A program made the position numbers and the translations under genes. DNA of 47,776 nt from Bacillota bacterium. GTDB taxonomy: Bacteria; Bacillota; Bacilli; Bacillales_A; Planococcaceae. The first letter of the stretch is position 1; every line of letters starts with the position of its first letter. The stretch spans positions 1 to 47,776 of the forward strand of contig JAEXYZ010000061.1 in assembly GCA_023405135.1 (NCBI GenBank), written 5' to 3'. The notes below the pieces were generated by a model. That model searched no databases. It was not told the DNA's origin and saw only the letters and a program-made list of their open reading frames with translations. This document shows positions 33,432-41,461 of the stretch, in pieces.

Positions 33432-34124
33432 ATGAAAATTGCTGTAATAGGTGCAATGGAAGAAGAAGTAGAATTACTTCGAAATGCACTCGAAAACTCA
33501 GAAGTAACTACAATTGCCAACAGTGAATATACAACGGGTACATATAAGGACAAAGAAGTTGTACTGTTGAAAAGTGGAATTGGTAAAGTAAATGCTGCCA
33601 TGTCTACAACGGTTTTACTATATGAATTCAAACCGGATATTGTCATTAATACGGGGTCTGCTGGTGGATATGATCCAACATTAGAAGTCGGTGCAGTGGT
33701 AATATCTGATGAAGTTCGTCATCATGATGTTGATGTAACAATTTTTAATTATGAAATGGGACAAGTGCCACAAATGCCTGCAGCGTTTAAAGCTGATAAG
33801 CGATTAATTAACTTAGCTGAAGAAGCTGTGAGTGAAATTGGCGAACATCAATATGGTGTAGGACTCATTTGTTCTGGAGATTCGTTTATGAATGATCCTG
33901 AGCGTGTAGCAAAGGTGAGAGAGTATTTCCCACAAATGAAAGCGGTAGAAATGGAAGCTGCTGCAGTAGCGCAAGTGTGTTATCAGTTTAAGACACCGTT
34001 TGTTGTCATTCGAGCTTTATCTGACATTGCTGGGAAAGAATCAAATATTAGTTTTGACGAATTTTTACCAGTAGCAGCGAAGCATTCGACAGAAATTGTA
34101 TTAAAAACAATTGAAAAACTGTAA
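33432..34124 (+). CDS. mtnN: 5'-methylthioadenosine/S-adenosylhomocysteine nucleosidase
   Basis: Hydrolyses MTA and SAH to adenine plus the thioribose product, recycling inhibitory SAM by-products. The 230-aa protein has the family opening MKIAVIGAMEEEVELL with the catalytic Glu, the SGIGKVNAAMSTT loop, NTGSAGGYDPTLEVGAVVIS, VEMEAAAVAQVC (ribose contact) and IRALSDIAG with the catalytic Asp. The ATG at 33432 has TTGGAGG at a good distance; nine residues of upstream frame are rejected. Confidence 0.96.
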   Translation: MKIAVIGAMEEEVELLRNALENSEVTTIANSEYTTGTYKDKEVVLLKSGIGKVNAAMSTTVLLYEFKPDIVINTGSAGGYDPTLEVGAVVISDEVRHHDVDVTIFNYEMGQVPQMPAAFKADKRLINLAEEAVSEIGEHQYGVGLICSGDSFMNDPERVAKVREYFPQMKAVEMEAAAVAQVCYQFKTPFVVIRALSDIAGKESNISFDEFLPVAAKHSTEIVLKTIEKL

Positions 34125-34234
34125 TCGTCATCGTTTGTTCATAAACGACCTTGACGGTATAGAAAAATTCAAAGTAATATATATTTATGGATGTATAGGC
34201 AAATTTTAAAGTCACAAATTAGGGAGGCAATTGC

Positions 34235-34327
34235 ATGTTATTAATTATGGGAGCTTCTGTAGCCATTACAACGATTTTAGGAATTGTAATTTATGTCGGT
34301 GCTAGCGATTCATCAGTTTACCGTTAA
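34235..34327 (+). CDS. Thirty-residue membrane peptide
   Basis: Short ORF with excellent signals: AGGGAGG lies 7 nt before the ATG and a strong terminator begins 16 nt after the stop. The product, MLLIMGASVAITTILGIVIY followed by VGASDSSVYR, is one hydrophobic helix with a short polar tail, so a single-pass membrane peptide. No family recognised. It is 110 nt downstream of mtnN, without an obvious terminator between. The ribosome binding site and terminator argue that it is expressed. Confidence 0.65.
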   Translation: MLLIMGASVAITTILGIVIYVGASDSSVYR

Positions 34328-34342
34328 TAAATGTGCATATGA

Positions 34343-34390
34343 AAAAGTGTAGAAAGAGTAATAATTGACTTTGTCTACACTTTTTTATTA
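34343..34390 (+). terminator. Terminator after the small ORF
   Basis: AAAAGTGTAGA (34343-34353) pairs with TCTACACTTTT (34374-34384), inner AAG/CTT, then TT. Confidence 0.85.
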
Positions 34391-34400
34391 TTAACATTCA

Positions 34401-34656
34401 AAGTATTGAGGCGAGCAACCTCATATAAGTATTTCCATGCTATTGGGTCATTTATATGGGTTGAAAAACACCCCAAAAGTTAGATTTTTGACTCTAACTT
34501 TTGGGGTGCAGCACCAGTGTGACGTTTTTGAAATGGAGAAAACCGGGACGAGCATCTGGGCTAGTCTAGAGCCTCCTCGTCGCTTGCTCCTGTGAGGAGT
34601 TGCTAGCTCTTCCCTTTAGAGTAGTCACCCCTTCATTCCAATAAAATTCAATACTT
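34401..34656. repeat. 256-bp element bounded by 9-bp inverted repeats
   Basis: AAGTATTGA (34401-34409) and TCAATACTT (34648-34656) bound a segment with no ORF. Inside is a perfect 16-bp hairpin, CACCCCAAAAGTTAGA (34469-34484) with its inverse (34493-34508), and GC-richer matter with CTCCTC/GAGGAG pairing at about 34574-34599. The CCCCAAAAGTTAGA sequence recalls terminal repeats of IS3-family elements, so it may be a MITE or IS remnant, or a structured RNA. The base composition differs from the flanks. Confidence 0.5.
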
Positions 34657-34757
34657 ATCGTTAATGATCCACTTTTGTACTAGCCTAACTAAAGCTATTA
34701 ATTCTTTAATAGTTACTTTCTAGCGCTAATAAGTTGTCATTTATAAAGCTCGTATAA

Positions 34758-35498
34758 TTATTCAGGATATATTTGATTTTCAGCCTTTTTCGCTTCTTTC
34801 TCGGCTTGATTATGTTTAAATTGCTGATATAGTTTAACTAATGCTCTTTTTTCAATGCGTGAGACGTAACTTCTTGAAATTTTTAATTTTTTAGCAATTT
34901 CTTTTTGAGTTAAAGGGTCATTGTTATTTAGACCATATCGATAGACAATTATTTCAAGTTCCCGTGGTTCTAAAGTATTTAAGTATGCGTAAAGCTGTTC
35001 AAAGCTTTCTTTTTGCTCAATTTTTTCGATTGCCGGCTGTTCATCTAACTGAAGTAAGTCACGAATTTGCAAAGATTGTCCTTCTTTATCCACTCCGATT
35101 GGTTCGAAGAGTGATACGTCTTTTTGAACCTTCTTTTGAGCTCTTAAATGCATTAATATTTCATTCTCGATACACCGTGCAGCATAAGTGGCTAGTCGTG
35201 TCTTTTTATCAGGGGTATAACTGCTAACCGCTTTCATCAAGCCAATTGTACCAATAGATATATAATCGTCTAGTTGTTCATGCTGTGGATGAAATTTCTT
35301 AACGACGTGTGCTACAAGTCTCATATTTCGTTCGATTAAATCCAGCCTTGCTTGCTCATCTCCTGCCATAAATCGTTCTATACATTTTGCTTCTTCTTCC
35401 TTTGTAAAAGGTCGATGGAAAGCCTGCCCCTTTAAATACCCTAAAAATGTCGGAATATCTAACCAAAGCTGCATTAGTGACGCAAAGATCCCGCTCAG
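34758..35498 (-). CDS. sigK: Late mother-cell sigma factor (pro-sigma-K)
   Basis: Sigma-70 family factor driving late mother-cell gene expression in sporulation. Region 2 reads NMRLVAHVVKKFHPQHEQLDDY followed by SIGTIGLMKAVSSY and ATYAARCIENEILMHLRA; region 4 reads LEPRELEIIVYRYGL and KKLKISRSYVSRIEKRAL. It is uninterrupted: no skin-like element. I place the start at CTG 35498. The first ATG (35474) has no ribosome binding site and truncates the pro-sequence, whereas the CTG has AGAAAGGATGA at ideal spacing and yields LSGIFASLMQLWLDIPTFLG-YLKGQAF, aligning without gaps to B. subtilis TGVFAALG...SYVKNNAF. The protein is 246 aa. Confidence 0.9.
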   Translation of the reverse strand: MSGIFASLMQLWLDIPTFLGYLKGQAFHRPFTKEEEAKCIERFMAGDEQARLDLIERNMRLVAHVVKKFHPQHEQLDDYISIGTIGLMKAVSSYTPDKKTRLATYAARCIENEILMHLRAQKKVQKDVSLFEPIGVDKEGQSLQIRDLLQLDEQPAIEKIEQKESFEQLYAYLNTLEPRELEIIVYRYGLNNNDPLTQKEIAKKLKISRSYVSRIEKRALVKLYQQFKHNQAEKEAKKAENQIYPE

Positions 35499-35527
35499 TT
35501 TACGTCATCCTTTCTGCCTTTTTCGAC

Positions 35528-35557
35528 ATTATATGATATTACCTTCAAGAAAATGAA
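35528..35557 (-). promoter_or_regulatory. Sigma-E-type promoter of sigK
   Basis: Reverse strand: TTCATTTT (35557-35550), 14 nt, CATATAAT (35535-35528), close to the sigma-E consensus (about GKMATATT-N14-CATACAHT). The predicted start, near 35520, lies just before the ribosome binding site of the CTG codon, giving a leader of about 22 nt. Confidence 0.6.
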
Positions 35558-35574
35558 AATGTATACGAATCTTA

Positions 35575-35618
35575 TCGTAAAAAAATAATCGATGCACTCC
35601 GGTTTAAATGCATCGATT
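35575..35618 (-). terminator. Terminator of pssA
   Basis: AATCGATGCA (35587-35596) pairs with TGCATCGATT (35609-35618); the reverse strand continues with ATTTTTTTAC. It separates pssA from the sigK promoter. Confidence 0.8.
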
Positions 35619-35623
35619 AAAAA

Positions 35624-36163
35624 TTATACTTTTTTTAATGTAAATGTACTGACCATTAATATGGAAAGAATTGGGAATAAAAACATATAAAATTGAAATC
35701 CAACTGACGGGATAAGGAAATAAGAGAATGTTAAAAATGTTCCTGCTGCTGTAATTGGTAATCCTACAAAGTAGCCAGCTGATTCTGTAATATTAAAACG
35801 AGCTAAACGGAATGCACCAGCAGCGATATAAACAATAGTTAAAATAATTCCTGTTATACCGAAATTAGTCAATATATTTTCATACATTAATAGAGCAGGT
35901 GCTACCCCAAATGATATAATATCACCCATAGAATCTAATTGTTTTCCTAAATCTGATTCTTGATTTAGCTTCCGTGCTACTTTACCGTCGTAACGATCTA
36001 AAAAAGCAGCAATAAATATAAACAGAACGCTGTAGCTATACGCTTCATTTAATGTTGCCATAATTGAAGCACCACCAAATGATAAATTGCAAATTGTAAT
36101 ACAATTTGCTGCTTGAGATTTAACTTTTTTAACAGTGGAATCCACCATATGCAAAAGAAACAT
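35624..36163 (-). CDS. pssA: CDP-diacylglycerol-serine O-phosphatidyltransferase
   Basis: Makes phosphatidylserine, the precursor of phosphatidylethanolamine. The 179-aa membrane protein carries the CDP-alcohol phosphatidyltransferase signature with its four Asp (YDGKVARKLNQESDLGKQLD then SMGD, about 57-80), flanked by about five membrane helices. I chose the ATG at 36163 (AAAGGAG, 8-nt spacing) over a GTG three codons earlier. It is divergent from psd, the next enzyme of the pathway, 142 bp away. In B. subtilis the two share an operon. Confidence 0.94.
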   Translation of the reverse strand: MFLLHMVDSTVKKVKSQAANCITICNLSFGGASIMATLNEAYSYSVLFIFIAAFLDRYDGKVARKLNQESDLGKQLDSMGDIISFGVAPALLMYENILTNFGITGIILTIVYIAAGAFRLARFNITESAGYFVGLPITAAGTFLTFSYFLIPSVGFQFYMFLFPILSILMVSTFTLKKV

Positions 36164-36197
36164 GGGGAACACTCCTTTGCACTAAATATATTTATAT

Positions 36198-36226
36198 ATT
36201 ATACTTCGAAACAGTGTAATTTGTAA
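36198..36226 (-). promoter_or_regulatory. Promoter of pssA
   Basis: Reverse strand: TTACAA (36226-36221), 17-nt spacer, TATAAT (36203-36198). Confidence 0.6.
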
Positions 36227-36305
36227 GTGAATCAAAGTTTTTATGAAATTTTGCTTCCTTTAAAATTTTTGTATAAAATAACGATAATTTCTTAGGGGGT
36301 GCAGT

Positions 36306-37088
36306 ATGAAAGAAAAGATTTACCAACGTCTAATAGAACTAACGAACGGAAAATACAGTTCCCTCGTATTAAAAAGATTTGTAACTTCCTCATTTAGTAA
36401 AAACTTTATTCAAAAGTACAGTAAAGTATACGAAATTGATTTATCAGAGATTTCACGTGAGTTACATAGTTTTTCAAGTTTGCAAGATTTTTTTACAAGG
36501 CAACTGAAAGAAGATGCGCGGCCAATAAATTTGCAAGAACAAACGTTTATTAGTCCTGTTGATGCAAAAATCGAATCATTTGGAACGATTCAGCACGATG
36601 CAATTTTTACTGTTAAAAATAAACCATACACATTGCAAGATTTACTCGGGAAGGAACAAATGGCTGATAAATATAAAAATGGGAACTACATTGTTTTTTA
36701 TTTAAGCCCTGCTAATTATCATCGAATTCATAGTCCTTTTAATGGAGTAGTCATCCGCCAATATGTTCTTGGAAAAAAATCTTATCCAGTGAATCAAATC
36801 GGCCTTACTTATGGGAAAAAACCAATTAGTCATAATTATCGTATGATAAGCGAGGTGCAATATCAAAATAATAAAAACTTTGCACTGATTAAAGTTGGTG
36901 CGATGTTTGTTAATTCTATTGAGCTTACAAATACTTCGAAAACATGGATAAAAGGACAAGAAGTAGGTTATTTTTCATTTGGGTCAACGGTTGTTATGCT
37001 ATTTGAGCAAAACTCCATAAAATTTACTGAAAATGTCCAAAAAGGTCATGCAGTGAAGATGGGTGAACCGATTGCAATTATGATATAA
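36306..37088 (+). CDS. psd: Phosphatidylserine decarboxylase proenzyme
   Basis: Converts phosphatidylserine to phosphatidylethanolamine. The 260-aa proenzyme has LQDFFTRQLKEDARPI, the SPVDAKI aspartate, NYHRIHSPFNG with the catalytic histidines, and FGST (225-228), where self-cleavage before Ser227 creates the pyruvoyl group. No obvious N-terminal signal; membrane association is peripheral in this class. AGGGGGTG precedes the ATG. Divergent from pssA, so the two phospholipid genes could be co-controlled from the shared 142-bp region. Confidence 0.95.
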   Translation: MKEKIYQRLIELTNGKYSSLVLKRFVTSSFSKNFIQKYSKVYEIDLSEISRELHSFSSLQDFFTRQLKEDARPINLQEQTFISPVDAKIESFGTIQHDAIFTVKNKPYTLQDLLGKEQMADKYKNGNYIVFYLSPANYHRIHSPFNGVVIRQYVLGKKSYPVNQIGLTYGKKPISHNYRMISEVQYQNNKNFALIKVGAMFVNSIELTNTSKTWIKGQEVGYFSFGSTVVMLFEQNSIKFTENVQKGHAVKMGEPIAIMI

Positions 37089-37184
37089 TCGTACAATAAA
37101 GTAATACTTCAATCAGTGGGTTACCTTCTGCTGATTGTTAGTTGTTGCCAATAGGATGTAGGTTATATAGACGTTGCCATAAAA

Positions 37185-37232
37185 GTCCTTTTGCGATCGA
37201 TAGTTGCGTGAGAAAGGACGTGGTGTTTTTTG
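37185..37232 (+). terminator. Possible terminator of psd
   Basis: GTCCTTT (37185-37191) pairs with AAAGGAC (37213-37219), with inner TGCG/CGTG-type pairing; the T-run (TTTTTT) begins about 6 nt further on, so the geometry is imperfect. Confidence 0.45.
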
Positions 37233-37319
37233 TCTATGTGCGTAAGGCTTTTACGTGCAGAATAGAAATAATTTACTGCCCGTTAATATAGGATAAAAAT
37301 GATTGAAGGAGTCAAGGAA

Positions 37320-37838
37320 TTGTATAATTTTTTATTGCCAAATGAATTTGTTACAACAGTATTTGAAATTACACCAGAAAAAATGGAGAAGCTTGGTATT
37401 AAAGGAATTATTACGGATCTAGATAATACTCTAATTGAATGGGACAGACCAGATGCGACAGAAGAAATTGCTACTTGGATGAAAGGACTTGAAGACGCTG
37501 GCTTGAAAATTATCATCGTGTCTAATAACAATGATGAGCGAGTAAAGCGTTTTGCGGAACCATTAGGTATACCTTTTATTTCTCGAGCAAGAAAACCACT
37601 TGGAGCAGCTTATTATGCCGCTATGAAGCAGTTGCGTTTAAAAAGCAATGAAGTTGTGATGGTTGGCGATCAATTGCTTACAGATATTATGGGAGCAAAT
37701 CGATTAAATTTATATACTTTTTTAGTTCGACCTGTAGCAGAGTCGGACGGTTTTGTCACGCGCTTTAATCGTTTTGTAGAAAGACGAGTTTTCAATATAT
37801 TAAAGCGTAAAGGAATTAAAACTTGGGAGGAACAATAA
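37320..37838 (+). CDS. yqeG: HAD-family phosphatase YqeG
   Basis: 172-aa haloacid-dehalogenase-fold protein, first gene of the conserved yqeGHI-aroE-nadD cluster. Motif I is IITDLDNTLIEWDRP, motif II VSNNND and motif III/IV RKPLGAAYYAAM and GDQLLTDIMGANR. I place the start at TTG 37320: AAGGAG is 8 nt upstream, and the N-terminus LYNFLLPNEFV and 172-aa length match B. subtilis YqeG. An ATG at 37299 lies before that ribosome binding site. The physiological substrate is not known. Confidence 0.9.
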   Translation: MYNFLLPNEFVTTVFEITPEKMEKLGIKGIITDLDNTLIEWDRPDATEEIATWMKGLEDAGLKIIIVSNNNDERVKRFAEPLGIPFISRARKPLGAAYYAAMKQLRLKSNEVVMVGDQLLTDIMGANRLNLYTFLVRPVAESDGFVTRFNRFVERRVFNILKRKGIKTWEEQ

Positions 37839-38941
37839 TGATTGAAATGCCAAACTGTATTGGCTGTGGAGCAGTAATTCAAACGGAAGATCCGAAAGAG
37901 GTTGGCTATGCACCACCTTCTTCAATCGAAAAAGAAACGGTTATATGTCAACGTTGTTTTCGTTTGAAAAACTATAATGAAATTCAACCAGTTAGCCTAA
38001 CAGACGACGATTTTTTACGTATTCTAAATGGTCTTGGTGAACAAGAAGGCCTTATTGTAAAAATTGTCGATATTTTTGATTTTAATGGGAGCTGGTTACC
38101 TGGACTACACCGATTCGTCGGAAACAATCCAGTATTATTAGTGGCAAATAAAGTTGATTTATTGCCGAAATCAGTTAAACCGAAAAAGGTAATCAATTGG
38201 CTTAAACGTGAAGCGAAGGCATTAGGATTAAACCCGATAGATGTCATGCTAGTAAGTGCTCATAAAGGTAATGGAATGGCTGAAGTAGTAGATGCAATTG
38301 AAATGTATCGTGAAGGTAAAGATGTTTTTGTTGTAGGTTGTACGAATGTAGGAAAATCAACCTTTATTAATCGCATCATTAAACAGGCTACTGGAGAAGG
38401 AAATGTTATTACAACATCTCATTTCCCAGGGACTACTTTAGAAATGATTGAAATTCCGCTCGATGATGGATCTGCTCTTTATGATACGCCAGGAATCATC
38501 AATCATCATCAAATGGCACACCATATTGATTCAAGTGAATTAAAATATATAATGCCGAAAAAAGAAATTAAACCTAAAGTATATCAGCAAAATGAAGGAC
38601 AAACATTGTTTATTGGTGCACTTGCTCGCTTTGATTTTATAAAAGGTGAGCGTTCTGCTTTTACAGTTTATGTTGCAAATGATTTACCAATTCATCGCAC
38701 GAAACTTGAAAAAGCGGATACATTGTACGAGGAACATAAAGGGGAACTGTTGTCACCACCAACAGAAAAGTTCATTGATCAGTTACCTGAACTTGTTCGT
38801 CATGAGTTTTCAATTAAAGAAGGAAAAACAGATGTCGTCATATCTGGACTAGGTTGGATTACTGTGCAACATCCAAATGTAGTAGTGGCGGCACATGCAC
38901 CAAAAGGGGTCGAGGTCTTTATCCGCCCGTCATTAATCTAG
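37838..38941 (+). CDS. yqeH: Circularly permuted ribosome-assembly GTPase YqeH
   Basis: GTPase needed for 30S assembly. The 367-aa protein opens with a four-cysteine zinc finger (CIGCG at 7-11 and CQRCF near 35). The G motifs come in permuted order: G4 NKVDLL, then G1 GCTNVGKSTFINR, G2 HFPGTT and G3 DTPG. The C-terminal domain is a TRAP-like RNA-binding region. The ATG overlaps the yqeG stop (TAATG) and has GGGAGG upstream, so the two genes are translationally coupled. Confidence 0.95.
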   Translation: MIEMPNCIGCGAVIQTEDPKEVGYAPPSSIEKETVICQRCFRLKNYNEIQPVSLTDDDFLRILNGLGEQEGLIVKIVDIFDFNGSWLPGLHRFVGNNPVLLVANKVDLLPKSVKPKKVINWLKREAKALGLNPIDVMLVSAHKGNGMAEVVDAIEMYREGKDVFVVGCTNVGKSTFINRIIKQATGEGNVITTSHFPGTTLEMIEIPLDDGSALYDTPGIINHHQMAHHIDSSELKYIMPKKEIKPKVYQQNEGQTLFIGALARFDFIKGERSAFTVYVANDLPIHRTKLEKADTLYEEHKGELLSPPTEKFIDQLPELVRHEFSIKEGKTDVVISGLGWITVQHPNVVVAAHAPKGVEVFIRPSLI

Positions 38942-38979
38942 TAAGGTCAGGTCAATATTATAGAGAAGAGGTTTTGGAA

Positions 38980-39807
38980 ATGAAGAAATGGTTTGCTGTG
39001 ATTGGGGACCCTATTGAACATTCAAAATCCCCGAATATGCATAATGCTTGGTTTAATGAGATGGAAATCGATGCAACGTATATTCCGATTCATGTTAAAA
39101 ATGAGCAATTAGAAATCTCGGTTGCCTCTTTAAAAACTTTAGGTGCAAGCGGATGGAATGTAACAATCCCACACAAACAAACGATTATCCCATTTCTTGA
39201 CGAACTAGATGAACTTGCAGAAAAAATGGGAGCTGTTAACACAGTTGTTCGTCTCCAAGACGGAAAACTGAAAGGATATAACACGGATGGTTCTGGATTT
39301 GTTCATTCTCTTGAAGAAGCTGTAGGGAATGAGCATAAAAAAAGACCGATTTTAATTATAGGCGCTGGTGGTGCTGCGCGCGGTATCGCATTCGCATTGC
39401 AACAATACGGTTATTCTAATATTACTATTGCAAACCGTACTATTTCCAGGGGATTAGAGATTATCCATGAACTAGGTGAGGGAAAAGCAATTTCTTTGCA
39501 GGATGCTGAACAACAATTAAATCAGTTCGAAATTGTTATTCAAACAACTTCTGCTGGACTAGCAAATAGTGAATTTAGCCTTCCTCTTTCTTTGGAAAAG
39601 TTACAACAAGGAGCAATTGTTGCTGATATTGTGTATAATCCTTTAATGACACCATTTTTATTAGAAGCACAGAAGAAAAATGCAACTATAGTAAATGGTT
39701 TAGGAATGTTTGTCCATCAAGGAGCAATTGCGTTCAACTATTGGTTGGGACAATATCCAGATACAAATTTAATGATTAAAAGATTAACTGAAGAATTACA
39801 AAAATAG
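38980..39807 (+). CDS. aroE: Shikimate dehydrogenase
   Basis: NADPH-dependent reduction of 3-dehydroshikimate. The 275-aa protein begins MKKWFAVIGDPIEHSKSP (shikimate-binding Ser residues), followed by NVTIPHKQ with the catalytic Lys, and NTDGSGF. The Rossmann loop is IGAGGAARGI with NRT in the next strand; QTTSAG and the C-terminal GLGMFVHQGAIAF complete the fold. The ATG at 38980 has AGAAGAGG at 8 nt; upstream frame continuing into yqeH is rejected. Confidence 0.96.
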   Translation: MKKWFAVIGDPIEHSKSPNMHNAWFNEMEIDATYIPIHVKNEQLEISVASLKTLGASGWNVTIPHKQTIIPFLDELDELAEKMGAVNTVVRLQDGKLKGYNTDGSGFVHSLEEAVGNEHKKRPILIIGAGGAARGIAFALQQYGYSNITIANRTISRGLEIIHELGEGKAISLQDAEQQLNQFEIVIQTTSAGLANSEFSLPLSLEKLQQGAIVADIVYNPLMTPFLLEAQKKNATIVNGLGMFVHQGAIAFNYWLGQYPDTNLMIKRLTEELQK

Positions 39808-39835
39808 CAGTTAATTTAGGAGGAAATAGTAGTTT

Positions 39836-40141
39836 ATGCTAACAGGCAAACAAAAAAGATTTTTACGAGCTGAGGCTCACCATTTAACACCAATTTTTCA
39901 AGTTGGAAAAGGCGGGGTTAATGAACAAATGCTAAGTCAATTACGTGATGCACTTGAAGCACGGGAATTAATCAAAGTTCGTATTTTAGACAATTGTGAA
40001 GAGGAAAAAGATGAAGTAGCTGACCAACTTGCAACTGGAACAGGAGCAGAGCTTGTTCAATTAATCGGGTTAACAGTTGTTTTATATAAAGAGTCTCGTA
40101 ACAATAAAAAGATTGTGTTACCAAAAGTAAATCAAAAGTAA
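39836..40141 (+). CDS. yhbY: CRM-domain RNA-binding protein (YhbY/YqeI)
   Basis: 101-aa single CRM domain, associated with the pre-50S ribosome in E. coli. It has the basic start LTGKQKRFLRAEAHHLTPIF, the GxxG-type loop VGKGGVN and the family ending with GLTVVLYKESR. TAGGAGG precedes the ATG. It is in the yqe operon between aroE and nadD, as in B. subtilis. Confidence 0.93.
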   Translation: MLTGKQKRFLRAEAHHLTPIFQVGKGGVNEQMLSQLRDALEARELIKVRILDNCEEEKDEVADQLATGTGAELVQLIGLTVVLYKESRNNKKIVLPKVNQK

Positions 40142-40153
40142 GGTGTTATACAA

Positions 40154-40726
40154 ATGAGAAAAGTTGGCATTTTAGGAGGAACATTTAATCCTCCTCATAT
40201 CGGACATTTAATAATGGCAAATGAGGCATTTGATGCTTTGCAACTAGATGAAGTCCGTTTTATGCCAAATGCGATTGCACCACATAAACAGTTAGTTGAT
40301 GATGCAACGATGGAAAATCGTCTGCAAATGGTTGAAATAGCTATCGAACCTTATAAACATTTTACTATTGAAAAGATTGAACTGGAGTTAGGTGGAATTT
40401 CATATACTTATCAGACAATGAAACAATTGTGTGAACGGGAACCGGATGTTCAATTTTACTTTATCATTGGTGGCGATATGATTGATTCGCTTCATACGTG
40501 GTATAAAGTGGATGAATTAGTTGAGATTGTTCAATTTGTTGGATTAAAGCGACCTGGTACACGATCTGCATCTACATATGATGTAACAATGGTGGAGGCA
40601 CCTGAAATTGATTTATCTTCAACGTTAATAAGAAAACGATTAAAAAACGGTGGTACATTAAAATTTTTATTGCCAGATGGTGTTGAAGCATATATTCGAA
40701 AGGAAGGTCTTTATGGAACGCGATGA
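40154..40726 (+). CDS. nadD: Nicotinate-mononucleotide adenylyltransferase
   Basis: Makes deamido-NAD from nicotinate mononucleotide and ATP. The 190-aa nucleotidyltransferase has GGTFNPPHIGHL near the N-terminus (the HxGH catalytic motif), a middle region FYFIIGGDMIDSLHTWYKV, and the second ATP motif SSTLIRKRLKNGG. The last 14 nt overlap yqeK. AGGTG precedes the ATG. Confidence 0.95.
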   Translation: MRKVGILGGTFNPPHIGHLIMANEAFDALQLDEVRFMPNAIAPHKQLVDDATMENRLQMVEIAIEPYKHFTIEKIELELGGISYTYQTMKQLCEREPDVQFYFIIGGDMIDSLHTWYKVDELVEIVQFVGLKRPGTRSASTYDVTMVEAPEIDLSSTLIRKRLKNGGTLKFLLPDGVEAYIRKEGLYGTR

Positions 40727-41267
40727 TTATTTAGTAGCAATAAAAACGCGTATGCCGGAAAAAAGATATATTCATACTATTGGTGTAATGGAAACCGCCA
40801 TTTCTTTAGCGAATAAGTACGGTGAAAATATCAAATCTGCTGAAACTGCAGCAATTTTACATGATATTGCAAAATATGCAGATGAGGATTGGATGCGCCA
40901 AATTGTAATGCAAAACGGCCTAGACAGTAGACTTGTTCACTGGGGCTCTGAAATTTTACATGGTCCAGTAGGGGCATGGATTGCACAAAAAGAATTTAAT
41001 ATTATAAATAAAGATATTTTGAATGCAATTCGATTTCATACAACAGGTCGAGCTGGCATGTCAAAATTAGAGAAAATCATTTATATTGCAGATATGATTG
41101 AACCAAATCGTAACTTTCCTGGTGTGGAAGAACTTCGAATTGTTGCAAATGAAGATTTGGATAAGGCACTTGAAGCTTGTATATGCCATTCTATTTCCTT
41201 TTTAGTTCAAACAAAGCAGCCAATTTTTCCAGTTTCAATTGAATGCTACAATAGTGTTGTTTCATAA
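40713..41267 (+). CDS. yqeK: HD-domain diadenosine tetraphosphate hydrolase YqeK
   Basis: 184-aa HD-superfamily phosphohydrolase; Bacillus YqeK symmetrically cleaves Ap4A. The metal ligands are visible: H in RYIHTIGVMETA, HD in AAILHDIAKYA, H in EILHGPVGAW, and D in IYIADMIEPNR. The start ATG overlaps the end of nadD in another frame, with AAAGGAAGG upstream. Downstream, a 216-bp gap containing a repeat element separates it from rsfS; in B. subtilis the two genes are adjacent. Confidence 0.93.
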   Translation: MERDDYLVAIKTRMPEKRYIHTIGVMETAISLANKYGENIKSAETAAILHDIAKYADEDWMRQIVMQNGLDSRLVHWGSEILHGPVGAWIAQKEFNIINKDILNAIRFHTTGRAGMSKLEKIIYIADMIEPNRNFPGVEELRIVANEDLDKALEACICHSISFLVQTKQPIFPVSIECYNSVVS

Positions 41268-41291
41268 AGGATAAATATTAATTTTGAATAA

Positions 41292-41461
41292 TGTCTAGCG
41301 CAAGCCACAAAAGCCCTTCGAAATCGCGGTCTGCCATCAATCGAAAGCTGGAAAAGTTTCGTGATTCGGGCCGCTCGACTACATGGATGTATTAATGTCG
41401 ACAATGCCAAAAGTTCTTTTGTGACGAGTAATCACAGAAGGAAGGGCACTTGCGATTTTCT
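41292..41461. repeat. 170-bp dispersed-type palindromic element
   Basis: The segment starts TGTCTAGCGCAAGC and ends GGGCACTTGCGATTTTCT. Its ends pair (CGCAAG with CTTGCG; GCCCTTC with GAAGGGC), and internal CGGTCTGCC...CGAAA pairs with TTTCG...GGGCCG. From memory, Bacillaceae genomes carry many intergenic copies beginning TGTCTAGCTCCAGCGCC and ending GCGCTTGCGCTTTTCT, and this looks like a variant. It contains no ORF. It separates yqeK from rsfS. Confidence 0.6.

Noticed and set aside
35472..35474. ATG as the sigK start codon
   Set aside because: No ribosome binding site and it removes the N-terminal third of the pro-sequence; the CTG eight codons upstream fits far better.
34758..35498. A skin-type prophage interruption of sigK
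   Set aside because: The frame is continuous through regions 2 to 4, so no excision element is present.
37299..37301. ATG start for yqeG
   Set aside because: It lies before the only good ribosome binding site (AAGGAG 37306-37311), and the TTG at 37320 gives the conserved N-terminus and length.
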